Shown here piece after piece: positions 30,124 through 40,152 of a DNA stretch of 64,000 bases. Numbering within the stretch: the first letter of the stretch is position 1; every line of letters begins with the position of its first letter. The DNA is taken from positions 62,001 to 126,000 of the forward strand of contig JADJNS010000003.1 of assembly GCA_016714225.1 (NCBI GenBank), written 5' to 3'. The notes under the pieces are model-generated. The model did no database searches. It had not been told where the DNA came from and saw only the letters and a program-made list of their open reading frames with translations. Origin of the DNA: Archangiaceae bacterium. GTDB taxonomy: Bacteria > Myxococcota > Myxococcia > Myxococcales > Myxococcaceae. The position numbers and the translations under genes were made by a program.

Positions 30124-31761
30124 TCACGCTGCGTCCATCGCGGGGCGAATGCAGTCGCGGCCCGCCTGCTTGGCCGCGTACATCGCCCGGTCGGCGCGCG
30201 CGACCCAGGCGTCGAACGGCTCGCCCTTCTTGCGCTCGGCGACCCCGAACGAAGCGGTGATGCGCACCTCGGGCCGCTGCTCGAAGCGCAGGGCGTGCAG
30301 CGCCGCCTTCACCCGGGCGGCGACGTCGAGCGCGCGCAGCTGGGGAGTGCCGGGCAGCAGCAGCAGAAACTCTTCGCCGCCCCAGCGCGCGACCACGTCG
30401 AGCCCCGCCCGCAGCTCGCGCGCCAGGCCCTGGGCCGAAGCGGTGAGCACCTGGTCTCCGAAGTTGTGCCCGTGCAGGTCGTTGAGCTCTTTGAAGCGGT
30501 CGAGGTCGACCATGATGCACGACAGCGGCGCCTCACCCCGGTCGTGACGGTCGAGCGCCTGCTCGAGCCGCTGCCTGAACCCGTGCCGGGTGAAGCAGCC
30601 GGTGAGCTGGTCTCGCTCGCCGATCTCGACCTGGCGGTGCAGCCACGCCAGGCGCGAGGCGATCGCCACCACCATCGCCCCCACCAGCGCCGCGAAGCCG
30701 AGGTACGAGTCGACGTGAACGTCGACCAGTTGCAGCGTCCACGCCAGCTCGAGGCTCGAGGTCAACGCGTAGATGCCGGCTCCGAGCAGAATCGCGCGCG
30801 CGCCGAGCTGACCGCGCAGGGCGCCCGCCACCGTCCACCACAGGCTGAACGACAACGCGAGCACCAGGGTGACGATGGCCGCAGGCAGCACCACCCGCTC
30901 GAAGAACGGGTACAGCGGGTGATGCACGGTGCTCGCCACCAGGCTGAGCAGGCTGAACGCCGCCGCGCCGGCCGTGAGCCCCAGCCACGGCTGCGGCTTG
31001 CGCTCGAAGAACAGGGTGAAGAAGCGCACGAAGAAGTACGGCAAGAGCAGCAGCGGCACGAAGATGAGGTACGCGTTGAAGTCGGGGCTCGAGCTCACCA
31101 GGTAGCCGAAGGTGTTGATGCCCGCGGTGATCGAGGCGAGCGACAGCGCGATGCCCGCGAACGCCAGGTGGTAGCGCTCGCGGCGCCGGCCGGCGAACAG
31201 CACCAGGTGAAAGAAGCCCGCGAACGCGAACAGCGAGAACAGCATCGCGGTGCGCTGGGTGTCGCGCTCGTGCGCCTCGCGCACCAGCTCTTCGGGCCCC
31301 AGCAGCACCCCGGGCGCCTGCACTCCCCCGTTGCCGTAGAAGGTGCGTACCTTGAGCTCGAGCAGGTTGGGCTCGGAGGGCTTCAGCGCCGCCGCGTCGA
31401 GCCGCCACACCCCGGCGCGAAAATCTTTCGAGAGCAGCTCGCCCTGCGGGCCGATGACGCCGCGGCCGCCGGCGCGCTGGCCGTTGACGAACAGCTCGTA
31501 CGCGTTGGCGGTCATCGGCAGCCGCACCGCGAGGTCGCGGCCGGCGAGCTCGGCAGGCACGGTGAAGCTCGCCCGAAGCCACAGCACGCCGTCGTAGACG
31601 ACGCCCTGAAAAGGCAGGTTGCCCGGTACGCGAATGTCTCGCCAGGCGTCGCCGCTGTCCGACAGGCGCAGCTGCCAGGCGCCGTCGATGGAGATGGCCT
31701 TGTCGCTCTTCACCGCGAAAGGCGCGGCGAGCAGCACCGCGGCGAGCAACGCCGGCATCAT
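30124..31761 (-). CDS. 7TM (DISM-like) GGDEF diguanylate cyclase
   Basis: 545 residues. Signal-like N-terminus, then a beta-sandwich of about 150 residues (WLRASFTVPAELAGRDLAVRLP, ANAYELFVNGQRAGG) like the carbohydrate-binding extracellular part of 7TMR-DISM sensors. Seven hydrophobic helices span ~170-365. A GGDEF domain (~375-535) has GGEEF in ARWGGEEFLLLLP and LDRFKELNDLHGHNFGD. It should synthesise c-di-GMP in response to an external, perhaps sugar-like, ligand. It follows two paralogous membrane-protein genes by 5 bases and probably shares their transcript. Confidence 0.9.
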   Translation of the reverse strand: MMPALLAAVLLAAPFAVKSDKAISIDGAWQLRLSDSGDAWRDIRVPGNLPFQGVVYDGVLWLRASFTVPAELAGRDLAVRLPMTANAYELFVNGQRAGGRGVIGPQGELLSKDFRAGVWRLDAAALKPSEPNLLELKVRTFYGNGGVQAPGVLLGPEELVREAHERDTQRTAMLFSLFAFAGFFHLVLFAGRRRERYHLAFAGIALSLASITAGINTFGYLVSSSPDFNAYLIFVPLLLLPYFFVRFFTLFFERKPQPWLGLTAGAAAFSLLSLVASTVHHPLYPFFERVVLPAAIVTLVLALSFSLWWTVAGALRGQLGARAILLGAGIYALTSSLELAWTLQLVDVHVDSYLGFAALVGAMVVAIASRLAWLHRQVEIGERDQLTGCFTRHGFRQRLEQALDRHDRGEAPLSCIMVDLDRFKELNDLHGHNFGDQVLTASAQGLARELRAGLDVVARWGGEEFLLLLPGTPQLRALDVAARVKAALHALRFEQRPEVRITASFGVAERKKGEPFDAWVARADRAMYAAKQAGRDCIRPAMDAA

Positions 31762-31766
31762 GAGCG

Positions 31767-32420
31767 CTACCCCACCACCGCGAGCGCGAGCGCGGTCGTG
31801 CCCCAGACGATCAACCCCTCGGCGACGCCCAGGCCGGCGGCGAGCGCGTAGCCCCGCTTCTGCATCGCGGCGGCCATGGCGGGCAGCGGCAGCGCCAGCA
31901 GCGCCTCACCCACCACCACGAACCACGGAGCCAGACCGAACAGCATGGGAACGTCGCGGTAGTACCACCAGTCGGCTTTCGCAGCGATGGCCTCGAACCC
32001 GGGAATGTAGAGGCCCGAGATGGCCGCCATCGCCAGCGCCGCCTTCACTCCGCCGAGCTTCTGCTGCAGCCACAGCGCGATCGTGCCGTTGGTGACGAAG
32101 ATCAGCGCCCAGCTGAACGGCATGTAGAGCGGAGTGTCGATGATGAACGGGCCGCCCGGGTCGTAGACGAGAATCTGCCGGTGAATGAGCCACGTGTCGT
32201 TGCCCAGCTCGGCGAAGCCGGCGGCGAGGCCGAACACGAACAGGCGAGAGAACAGCGGCTCGCTGTGGCGAAAGCAGAAGACGCCCAGCATCACCAGCTC
32301 GAGCACCACCGAGGCGCTCGCCGCCGACCACCCCAGGTGCAGCGCAGCCGCGGCGCCGGCGATGGCCAGGCTCACCGCGTTGGCGACGGCGATGAAGACC
32401 CAATCTCGCTTGCTGATCAC
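31767..32420 (-). CDS. Polytopic membrane protein, paralogue 2
   Basis: 217 residues from a GTG overlapping the upstream stop (GTGA). Six to seven hydrophobic helices. The segment DPGGPFIIDTPLYMPFSW matches the same position of the upstream gene product (RWGPFLVDSPAYMPMSW), and GLYIPGFEAIAAKADWWYY matches GVYVPVYEALAHYAGWWTY, so the two are tandem duplicates. No enzyme motif recognised. Lies between its paralogue and the 7TM cyclase. Confidence 0.75.
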   Translation of the reverse strand: MISKRDWVFIAVANAVSLAIAGAAAALHLGWSAASASVVLELVMLGVFCFRHSEPLFSRLFVFGLAAGFAELGNDTWLIHRQILVYDPGGPFIIDTPLYMPFSWALIFVTNGTIALWLQQKLGGVKAALAMAAISGLYIPGFEAIAAKADWWYYRDVPMLFGLAPWFVVVGEALLALPLPAMAAAMQKRGYALAAGLGVAEGLIVWGTTALALAVVG

Positions 32421-33085
32421 GTGAGCCTCATGGCGATGAAGTAGGCCGCCCAGATCCACAGGCCGGCCACCACCCCGGCGGCCGCGGCGACCCACCGCGA
32501 CGACCGGTGCACCACCCCCATCACCAGCGGGCACAGCGCCGCGCCGATCAGCGCCTCTCCGATGATGATGTACCAGGGCACCACGCCCCACATCGGGCAG
32601 CCCGAGTATGTCCACCAGCCGGCGTAGTGCGCGAGCGCCTCGTAGACCGGCACGTAGACTCCGGTGATGGCGGTGGCCGCGAGCGTGCCTCTGGCGAGGC
32701 CGTGCTTGCGAGCGATGACCCACCCGAAGAAGCCCATCGACAGCAGAATGCCGGCCCACGACATCGGCATGTACGCGGGCGAGTCGACGAGAAACGGCCC
32801 CCACCGCTCGTAGCTCAAGGTGCGGGTGATCGAGACCAGCCAGTGGTCGGCGGCGAGCTCGGTGAGCCCGCCCACCAGGCCGAACACCAGCAGGTTCTTC
32901 AAGATGTCGCGGCCCCGCCAGGTGACGTGCGCCAGGTACAGCAGCGAGGTCACGCCCACGCAGACGTACGCCGACCACGCGCCCCAGCCCATCAACGCGT
33001 CGAGCGCCGCCCAGGCCAGCCCCACCCCGTTGATGAGGAACAGCAGGTGATCGTCGGCGGTGATGCGGTCGTCGTCGGTGGCCAC
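32417..33085 (-). CDS. Polytopic membrane protein, paralogue 1
   Basis: 222 residues, start MATDDDRITADDHLLFL. Multiple hydrophobic helices with conserved Trp/Pro-rich loops (SPAYMPMSWAG, PMWGVVPWYIIIGEALIGA). Homologous to the next gene, with which it overlaps by four bases. Function unknown. The first gene of a three-gene leftward unit ending in a diguanylate cyclase, so a role as input or partner of that sensor is possible but is inference. Confidence 0.75.
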   Translation of the reverse strand: MATDDDRITADDHLLFLINGVGLAWAALDALMGWGAWSAYVCVGVTSLLYLAHVTWRGRDILKNLLVFGLVGGLTELAADHWLVSITRTLSYERWGPFLVDSPAYMPMSWAGILLSMGFFGWVIARKHGLARGTLAATAITGVYVPVYEALAHYAGWWTYSGCPMWGVVPWYIIIGEALIGAALCPLVMGVVHRSSRWVAAAAGVVAGLWIWAAYFIAMRLT

Positions 33086-33175
33086 CGCCGGGGCACGTTA
33101 GCCCCGCTGAGGCCACCTGGCAGGTTTGTGGCGAGGTCATGGAGCGGTCGACAGCGTCGAGCTAGACACCAGACG

Positions 33176-34943
33176 ATGAGCACCACGCGTCTCGCCGTCG
33201 TGACCCTGCTGATGTTCGCCGCCGCGTGCTCACCTCCAGCCACCACCGACGGCGGCGTCGGCGGTTCGAGCGGAGGCTCGGCCGGCGGCGGTGGCGCCGG
33301 AGGCGGCGGTGGCGGCGGTGCAGTGACCGCGGGCGGCAGCGGCGGCGACACCCAGGACGCAGCCGTGAGCGATTCGGGCGTGAGCGATTCGGGCGTGAGC
33401 GATTCGGGCGTGAGCGATTCGGGCGTGAGCGACGCAGGCGTGAGCGATTCGGGCGTGAGCGATTCGGGCGCGAGCGACGCGGGCGTGAGCGACGCGGGCG
33501 TGAGCGATTCGGGCGTGAGCGACGCGGGCGTGAGCGATGCGGGCGTGACCGACGCGGGCTACGACGCCGGCACGCCACCGTTGTGCGCCACGCAGCCGGC
33601 GCTCGACGTGAAGTCCGCCACCTTCACGCTCGCGCTCAACGCATCGGGCACCTCGACCCTTCGGCTGCCGCTCGGCTTCCTGGTCTCAGGCACCGTGAAG
33701 CTCCAGCAGGGCACCCTCACCGGAGCGAGCGCCTTCAGCGGCAGCGTTCGACTGACGAACCGCTTCACCGGCGACGTCTACGACACGCTGGTGCAGCCGC
33801 AGGCGGCCAGCGCCGGAGATCTCGCCGCGACGTACGCGGTGACGGTGCCCGCCGGGCGCTACGACGTCACCAGCCGCTTCAACCTCGTGTTCGGTTCGAC
33901 CCGCACGCTGCTGCAGGTGGTGCGCGCCGAGCCGGCGCCCTTCGAGCTGTGCCCGGCCCAGGCGACGGGCGCCACCACGCTGAACCTCACCCACCCGCCC
34001 GTGCCCACCCTGACGCCGCGAACGGTTCAGGTCTCCGGCCTCGCGACGCCCTACGGCACGCTGGCCGACGACGAGAGCAGTCGGGCGTTCACGGGGCAGC
34101 TGGTGCTCGAGTCGACCGATGGCCGCCTGACCTTCTCGAAGATCGACGATGGCTATGTCAGCAGCACCCACGACGGGGTGACGTTCAACGCCTGGCCGCT
34201 CCCCAACGTGACCGGCGGGTTCGTGGTTCGGCCGACGCTTCGAGCCGAGCTGCTCACCTTCAACACCAACGGGTGGGTGCACGCCTACCGCTTCGCAGCG
34301 CCCGCGACCATCGCGTTCACCGCCACCGCCGGCAGCAGCGCGTTCTCTCCGCTCGCGATTCCGAGCGGAGACATCGTGCGCATCTCGGGCACCCCCTCGG
34401 ACCCGAACCAGCGGCTGTTCAAGGTGTGGGTGGGTTTCAGCGCCTCGCAGACCGAGTGGGCCTACGTCGAGCACTTCGCCGGCTGCAGCGCGCCCGACGC
34501 CGTCGGAGACCTCTACACCCCGCAACCGAGCTACGACTTCCCGGTGCGCGCGGCGCAGGCGTGCAGCTTCTCCGGGGCGCCTGAGCATTCGCGTTCCACT
34601 CCCCAGCAACGCCGGGAGCCAGACCAGCGCCCCCGCCAACTTCTCCAACCCGAGCCGCAACGACGTCTTCACGCTGCTGACCCCCAGACAGTCGCTGACG
34701 CCGCTCGCCAACACCACCCAGAACCTCACGGTGCCGAATCTGACCGGCGACCTGGTGAGGACCTTCACCGTTCAGACCGGCGCCGGCGCCGCGCTCCAGG
34801 GTTGCACCGTCACCGTCGAGACCGCGTCGCTCACCACCTTTCCGACCTACGGCGGCGCCGCCTCGGCCATCACCGACTCGACGGGGCAGGCCCAGCTGAA
34901 CATCCTCGCCGGCACCTATCAGGTGCGCGTCACGGCGCCGTGA
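33176..34943 (+). CDS. Repeat-bearing lipoprotein (single-base frameshift)
   Basis: Signal with lipobox (MSTTRLAVVTLLMFAAAC), Gly-rich linker, then 13 units of VSD[S/A]G, then a beta-rich domain. The first frame loses sense after SFSGAP near 34577. The +1 frame continues naturally (LSIRVPLPSNAGSQTS through to AGTYQVRVTAP, stop 34941-34943). One base too many in the GGGG at 34574-34577 explains this. The corrected product is about 588 residues and ends in a CNA-B/carboxypeptidase-regulatory-like fold (DSTGQAQLNILAGTYQVRV). Either a sequencing error or a recently broken gene. Predicted surface lipoprotein of unknown role. Confidence 0.75.
33365..33559 (+). repeat. 13 x 15-bp in-frame tandem repeat (VSD[S/A]G)
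   Basis: Units of 15 bp (GTGAGCGATTCGGGC or GTGAGCGACGCGGGC) repeat 13 times inside the lipoprotein gene. Because 15 is a multiple of three, slippage would change linker length without shifting frame. The peptide is a flexible, acidic stalk between the lipid anchor and the folded domain. Confidence 0.9.
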
Positions 34944-34983
34944 GCGCGCGCGCCTTGTCTGCCCCACGCCAGTGACGTGAGGC

Positions 34984-35619
34984 TCAGCCGCCCAGCAGCA
35001 CGGTCTGCCGCACCCAGGTGGGGGTCTCGACCGCTTCGATGAGAAAGTCGGCCACGTCGGCGCGCGAGATGGCCGACGGCACCTTCTTGATGCCGGGCTC
35101 CTTCACGTACTTCTTGCGTGCCGGGCCGTCGGTGAGCCGGGTGGGCTGGGCGATGACCCAGTCGAGGCCGCTGTCGCGCACCTGCTGCTCCTGCCGCGCG
35201 TGGTCCTGGTAGGGCAGCTTGAGCAGCCACTTCACCATCACCGCCCCCAGCAGCGGGTTCATCGTCTTGAGGCTGTCGCCCACGCCCGCCGCGCTCAGCA
35301 CCACCAGGCGCTTCACCCCGCTGCGCTTCATCGCCTCGATGGCGAAGCCGGTGCCGAGCGAGAAGTAGTCGGGCCGGGTCTTGAACTCGGCCATGCGCGC
35401 CACCGAGGCGGTGAGCACCACCGCGTCGTGGCCGGGCACCGCGGCGTCGAGCGACGCCGCCTGGTGAAAGTCGCCCTTGAGCCGGGTCAGCTGGGGGTGC
35501 TGCAGCGCCAGCGTGTCGGGGTTGCGCGCGAACGCGGTGACCTCGTGGCCACGCTCCAGCGCGCGCGCGACGGCGAGGGCACCGGTACCGCGGGACGCTC
35601 CGACGATGAGAATTCGCAC
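34984..35619 (-). CDS. NAD(P)-binding atypical SDR / NmrA-like protein
   Basis: 211 residues from GTG at 35619 (VRILIVGASRGTGALAVARAL); an upstream in-frame ATG would add a tail before the Rossmann strand. The N-terminal GASRGTG loop binds the dinucleotide. Further marks are VVLTASV, VKRLVVLSAAGVGDS and DWVIAQPTRLTDGPA, the pattern of atypical short-chain dehydrogenases/NAD-dependent epimerases and NmrA-type regulators. No catalytic Tyr-Lys pair is obvious, so it may be a redox sensor or oxidoreductase. Convergent with the lipoprotein gene. Confidence 0.87.
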   Translation of the reverse strand: MRILIVGASRGTGALAVARALERGHEVTAFARNPDTLALQHPQLTRLKGDFHQAASLDAAVPGHDAVVLTASVARMAEFKTRPDYFSLGTGFAIEAMKRSGVKRLVVLSAAGVGDSLKTMNPLLGAVMVKWLLKLPYQDHARQEQQVRDSGLDWVIAQPTRLTDGPARKKYVKEPGIKKVPSAISRADVADFLIEAVETPTWVRQTVLLGG

Positions 35620-35751
35620 TGCTCCCTCGTAACGTCTCGCCGGGGGTTTGGGCAGTGCTTCGTCGATCACGAGCTTTGACCGGGGGCGTAGAGATCAGCT
35701 ACGTCGCCCCTCCGGCAGGCAGCCTCACGCCCGGGGGAGCACCACACCACC

Positions 35752-37690
35752 ATGACCCAAATGGCCGCCGATGGGCGCGTCACCAGCTCGCGGCAAGTCC
35801 TGATCATCGACGACAGCCCGATGGCCCGCGTGGCCATCAAGCGGCTGCTCCAGCAGCATGGGGCATGCGAGGTGACCGAGGCCGACGGTGTCGCCACCGG
35901 GGTGAAGGCGGTGCGCGAAGCGAAGCGGTTGCCCGACTGCGTGCTGGTCGACCACCACCTGCCCGACGGAGACGCGCGCGACGTGCTGGTGGGGCTCACC
36001 GGCGCCGACGGCGTGGTGGTGTGCCCGGTCGTGGTGGTCAGCGGCGACGGCGCGATGGACATCGGCCGCGCCTCGCTGCGCGCAGGCGCCCAAGACTTCA
36101 TCGGCAAGGGGTGGATGACGCCCGACAGCCTCGCCCACGCCATCGAGAACGCCATCGAGCGCTGGACCCTGGCTCGAGACCTTCGCGCCAGTGAGGCGCG
36201 CTTCCGGGGCTCGCTTCGGCGGTGCCCCACCCGGTGTGGCTGTTCGACGTCGAGGGCCGGCTGGCCTACTGCAACGAGCACTGGCACGCGTACTTCGGCC
36301 CCGCTCTGGCGGTGGCCATCGGCGAAGAGTGGCACCACGTGCTGCACCCCGACGAGGCCGGCGAGGTGGTTCGGCGCTGGGAAACGGCCCTCACCCGCGG
36401 TGAGCCGCACCAGTTCGCCTGCCGCCTGCGCCGCGCCGACGGGGCGTTCAGGTGGCACCAGGTCAGCACCGTGCCGCTGCGCGACCCGACCGGCGCCATC
36501 ACCCACTGGTACGGGGTCAACACCGACGTGCACGCGCTGCACGAAGGCGCTGCGAAGCTCGAGCAGAGCCGGCACGAGCTGCAGACGATCGCCGACCACC
36601 TGCCGGCGATCGTCTCGCGCTTCGATCGCGACCTGCGCCACGTCTTCATCAACTCGACCATCGAGCGCGTCACCGGTCGGTCGCGCACCGAGTTCATCGG
36701 CAAGACCAACCGCGACCTCGGCATGCCCGAAGACAAGTGCGACCAGTGGGACGCCGCGCTGCGCGGCGTCTTCGCCACCGGGCAGCCGGCGAGCCTGACG
36801 TTCGAATTCCCCAGTCCCGACGGCCAGCGCCACTTCGTCAACCACATCGTGCCCGAGCGCGGCCCCGACGGAACCATCGAGCACGCGCTCGCGGTGGTCA
36901 CCGACGTCACCGAGCTCGAGCGCACCCAGCACCAGCTCGCCCTCGCGCTCGAGCAGTCGCGCAAGGCGACCGTCGCCCGCGAGCAGGTGCTCTCGCTGGT
37001 CTCGCACGACCTCAAGAACCCGCTCGCCACGGTGATGCTCGCGGTCGGCAACCTCGAGCGGCAGCTGCAGCGCGGCGGCCCGGTCGACCCGAATCGCGTC
37101 TCTCAAGTGCTGGGCCGGGTGCTCTCGCAGTCGCAGCGCATGCGGCGCATGATCGACGAGCTGCTCGACGTCGCCTGGCTGCAGTCGGGCGAGGCGCTGG
37201 CCCTCGAGCGCCGGGCGACCGATCTCGTCGCGCTGGTGCACACCCTGGTCGAAGAAGAGCAGCGCGCCACCTCGCTCCACCGCTTCGAGGTCGACGCCGT
37301 GCTGCCGACCGTCACCGGCCGGTGGGACGCGCACCGCATCGAGCGCGTCGTCGCGAACCTGATCTCGAACGCCATCAAGTACAGCCCGAACGGAGGGCGC
37401 GTTCGCTGCGAGGTGAAGGTCGAGCCCAGCGACGCCGGCGCCTGGGCGGTGCTGCGCGTCTGTGACCAGGGCATCGGCATCTCTCACGCCGACATCGGCC
37501 GGGTCTTCGAGTGGTACGGCCGCGGCGAGAACGCGCGCAGAAGCGGCATTCGCGGCACCGGCATCGGCCTGGCGAGCGCGCGCAGCATCGTCGAGCAGCA
37601 CGGGGCACCCTCACCGTCACCAGCGTCGAGGGCCACGGCTCGACCTTCGAGATGAGCCTGCCGCTCGAGCTCGGTGCCCCAGCCATCTGA
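35752..37690 (+). CDS. Response regulator-PAS-PAS-histidine kinase (two single-base frameshifts)
   Basis: Receiver domain first (VLIIDDSPMARVAIKRLL, phospho-acceptor Asp67 in CVLVDHHLPDG), then two PAS domains (VPHPVWLFDVEGRLAYCNEH; LPAIVSRFDRDLRHVFINST), a HisKA box (LVSHDLKNPLA) and a HATPase domain (NLISNAIKYSPNGG, DQGIGIS, GTGIGLA). The frame shifts at the GGGG of 36206-36209 and again at the GGGG of 37602-37605. Adding one G at each restores GLASAVPHP and HGGTLTVTSVEGHGSTFEM up to the stop at 37688-37690. The corrected length is about 646 residues. Cytosolic hybrid sensor kinase with the receiver at the unusual N-terminal end. Confidence 0.85.
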
Positions 37691-37779
37691 CGCCGCCCAC
37701 CGGGCGCACGTTGCGGTCGACCTTCAGCCGGTGCGCTTTATTTCGCCCTGCGCTGCCCGAGGTACATTGCACCGCAGTG

Positions 37780-40062
37780 ATGCGGCGGCTCAGCCCCTCG
37801 GGGCGAAGCAACGTCGTGGTGTGGAGCGCTCCACTCGACGACGCGACTCGAAGTCAGCTCCAGGCGCTGGGCCTCGAGGTGGTGCCGGTCGCCCCGGAAG
37901 CTGCGAGGCGCGTCGCCGCCGAGCGCGCCGCCGACGCAGTGGTCGCCCCGTGGGCTGACGCGTGGAGCGAGACGCTCACCGCCCACGACCGCCCGATCGT
38001 CTTCGTGCACCTGGGGCCCGCCGTACCCCAGGGCCTGCTCGAGCTCGTCGTGGCCGGGGGCAACGGGTGGGTGGCCGCCTCGACCGACGAGGCCTGCGCC
38101 CGGCTGGCCAGCGCGCTGGGGCTGCACCGGGTCAGCGAGCGGTTTCCCGTCGGCGAGTCCGCGGTGGTGGTGCTCGAGCAGGGCGCGGTCAAAGCCCGGC
38201 TGCTCGACTGCTCGTCTCATGGGCTCGCCTTCTGGGTGCCCTCGACCTCGCCCATCGACGCCTACGCCCACGGCGTGGTGCTCGAGGGCCTCGGCATCGA
38301 GCACGCCGGTCAGCAGGTGCTGGTCGACGGGGTGGTGCGGGTTCACAGCCTCTCGGCGCAGGGCGAGGGCTTTCGCGTCGGCTGCCAGTTCCAGCTGAGC
38401 CAGGCCTTCAGCTTCGCTCCGCTCGAGCGCGAGCTGCTCGACCCGGTTCGGGCGCTCGCCACCGTCGCCCGGGCCTGCCGCGCCGGCGCGGTGAGCCTGC
38501 TGACCGAGCAGGGTGTACGCGTCGACCTGGCGGGCGGTCACGTCGACGCGCTCTCGCGACGCCTGCAGGTCTCGCGCGCCGGCCCGGTGCAGCCCTTCGA
38601 CGTGGTGCGCTGCTCGGCGCAGCTCGACGACTCGCGCTACGACTGGCAGTCGGCGGTGGTCAGCGCCGACCCCCTCACCCTTCGGCTGCCGGTGCGCCTC
38701 GACGCCTACGCCCGCCGCAGCCCGGCGCGCCGCAAGCCGCAGCGCGAAGGCGCGCTGCACCTGACCCACCCGCTCTCGGGAAGGCGGCACCAGGTGCCCA
38801 TCGTCGACTTCACGCCCAGCGGTGCACGCGTCGACGCCTCAGCGGTCGCCGAGCCGTTTCCCCCCGGGCTCCTGCTCGGCGAGGTCGAGCTCACCCTCGA
38901 CGGCCCCCCGCTGCACGCGCGCGCCGAGGTGCGGCACCGCGACGAGGCCCAGGGTCACCTCGGCCTGAAGCTCGAGCCCGTCACCCCGTTCGACGCCTAC
39001 CGCTCGCGGCTGGCCTGGGTGTTCGCCGCCAACCCCGAGCTGAGCGACGGCCGCCACCTCGAGTTCGACGCGGTGTGGGAGTTCTGCACCGCCGCCGGGC
39101 TGGTCACCCCCGAGGTCGCCGCCATCTTCGCGCCGCTGGCCGAGCGGGCCCGCCTCACCCAGCGCGCCCTGGCGCGCGACGACGGGCAGCTCTTCAGCGC
39201 CATCGTGCGCAGCGAGCCTGCCCTGGGCGCATACCTCTCGGCGTTTCGCGCGTACCAGCACACCTGGTACCTGCAGCACCTGGGGGCCACCACCTCGGGC
39301 ATGGCCACCACCGCCGACCTGATTCGCGCCATCGGCGAGCTGTGCGAGCAGACGCCCGATGCCCACTATTTTCAGGTCGCCTGGTACCTCGGCAACCCGT
39401 TCGTCAGCCGCTCGATGGGCGCCTTCGCCCGCCGCCTCGAGCGCGGCGGTGCCGCCGTGCTTCGGGTGAGGGAGCACCGCCGGGTGCGCACCGACTCGCG
39501 CTTCGCCGATGAGGCCACCCCGTCGTGCCGGCGCGCGGTGCCCGCCGACGCGCCGAAGATCATCTCGCTGCTCGCGCTGCGAGAGCCCGGCCTCGTCTGC
39601 CAGGCGATGGACCTCGACGCCCGGCGCCTCTGGCTCGCCGAGCTCGACACCGCGTACCAGCGGGTGGGCCTGGGCCGCCGCCGCGAGGTGCTGGTCAGCG
39701 AGCACCAGGGCGCCATCATCGGCGTGGCGCTGTGCGAGCTGTCGAGCGTCGGCATCAACTTTCGCGAGCTCGCCAGCGTGGCGCGGCTCTCGCTTCACCC
39801 CTCGGCGCCACGGCCGCTGGTCGCTTCGCTCGGCCGCCAGCTCGCCGCCGCCGCCTGCCGGCTCTACCGCGAGCACGACCGCCCCTTCGCGCTGCTGTGC
39901 GGTCAGGCCGACGAGGCGCCGGTGCCCGATGACGCCCTGCTGGGAGCCCCCTTTTCCCTGGCCGAGCTGACCGGCCGCAAAGACGTGCTGCGCGACTTCA
40001 AGCGGCTGGGGCGCCTGAGCGCGTCGGTGGTGGCCCGCCCGCCGCCCCGCGCGAAGCGATGA
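37780..40062 (+). CDS. PilZ-type domain protein with C-terminal GNAT-like region
   Basis: 760 residues, ATG (MRRLSPSG), with a GTG directly before it. Residues ~125-240 and ~320-415 look like two PilZ-type c-di-GMP-binding domains (RLLDCSSHGLAFWVPS; VDFTPSGARVDASAVAEPF, AEVRHRDEAQGHLGLKL). A central helical part follows. Residues ~585-700 resemble a GNAT acyltransferase (RRAVPADAPKIISLLA, VLVSEHQGAIIGVALCELSS). Inferred role: c-di-GMP-controlled modification or effector protein. Domain calls come from pattern only; the PilZ RxxxR motif is not clear in the first copy. Monocistronic. Confidence 0.65.
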   Translation: MRRLSPSGRSNVVVWSAPLDDATRSQLQALGLEVVPVAPEAARRVAAERAADAVVAPWADAWSETLTAHDRPIVFVHLGPAVPQGLLELVVAGGNGWVAASTDEACARLASALGLHRVSERFPVGESAVVVLEQGAVKARLLDCSSHGLAFWVPSTSPIDAYAHGVVLEGLGIEHAGQQVLVDGVVRVHSLSAQGEGFRVGCQFQLSQAFSFAPLERELLDPVRALATVARACRAGAVSLLTEQGVRVDLAGGHVDALSRRLQVSRAGPVQPFDVVRCSAQLDDSRYDWQSAVVSADPLTLRLPVRLDAYARRSPARRKPQREGALHLTHPLSGRRHQVPIVDFTPSGARVDASAVAEPFPPGLLLGEVELTLDGPPLHARAEVRHRDEAQGHLGLKLEPVTPFDAYRSRLAWVFAANPELSDGRHLEFDAVWEFCTAAGLVTPEVAAIFAPLAERARLTQRALARDDGQLFSAIVRSEPALGAYLSAFRAYQHTWYLQHLGATTSGMATTADLIRAIGELCEQTPDAHYFQVAWYLGNPFVSRSMGAFARRLERGGAAVLRVREHRRVRTDSRFADEATPSCRRAVPADAPKIISLLALREPGLVCQAMDLDARRLWLAELDTAYQRVGLGRRREVLVSEHQGAIIGVALCELSSVGINFRELASVARLSLHPSAPRPLVASLGRQLAAAACRLYREHDRPFALLCGQADEAPVPDDALLGAPFSLAELTGRKDVLRDFKRLGRLSASVVARPPPRAKR

Positions 40063-40152
40063 GTCACCCGCGGGCCCGCACTTCGCGGTGACGGTCGGCG
40101 CGCGAGCCGCTTGGGTCCCTTGAGGGCCGTGGTAATTTGCGGACTCTCCTCG

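Noticed and set aside
36191..37655. A separate histidine kinase gene starting near 36222
   Set aside because: The receiver domain upstream runs into it in another frame and joins PAS sequence smoothly when one G is added, so both belong to one gene.
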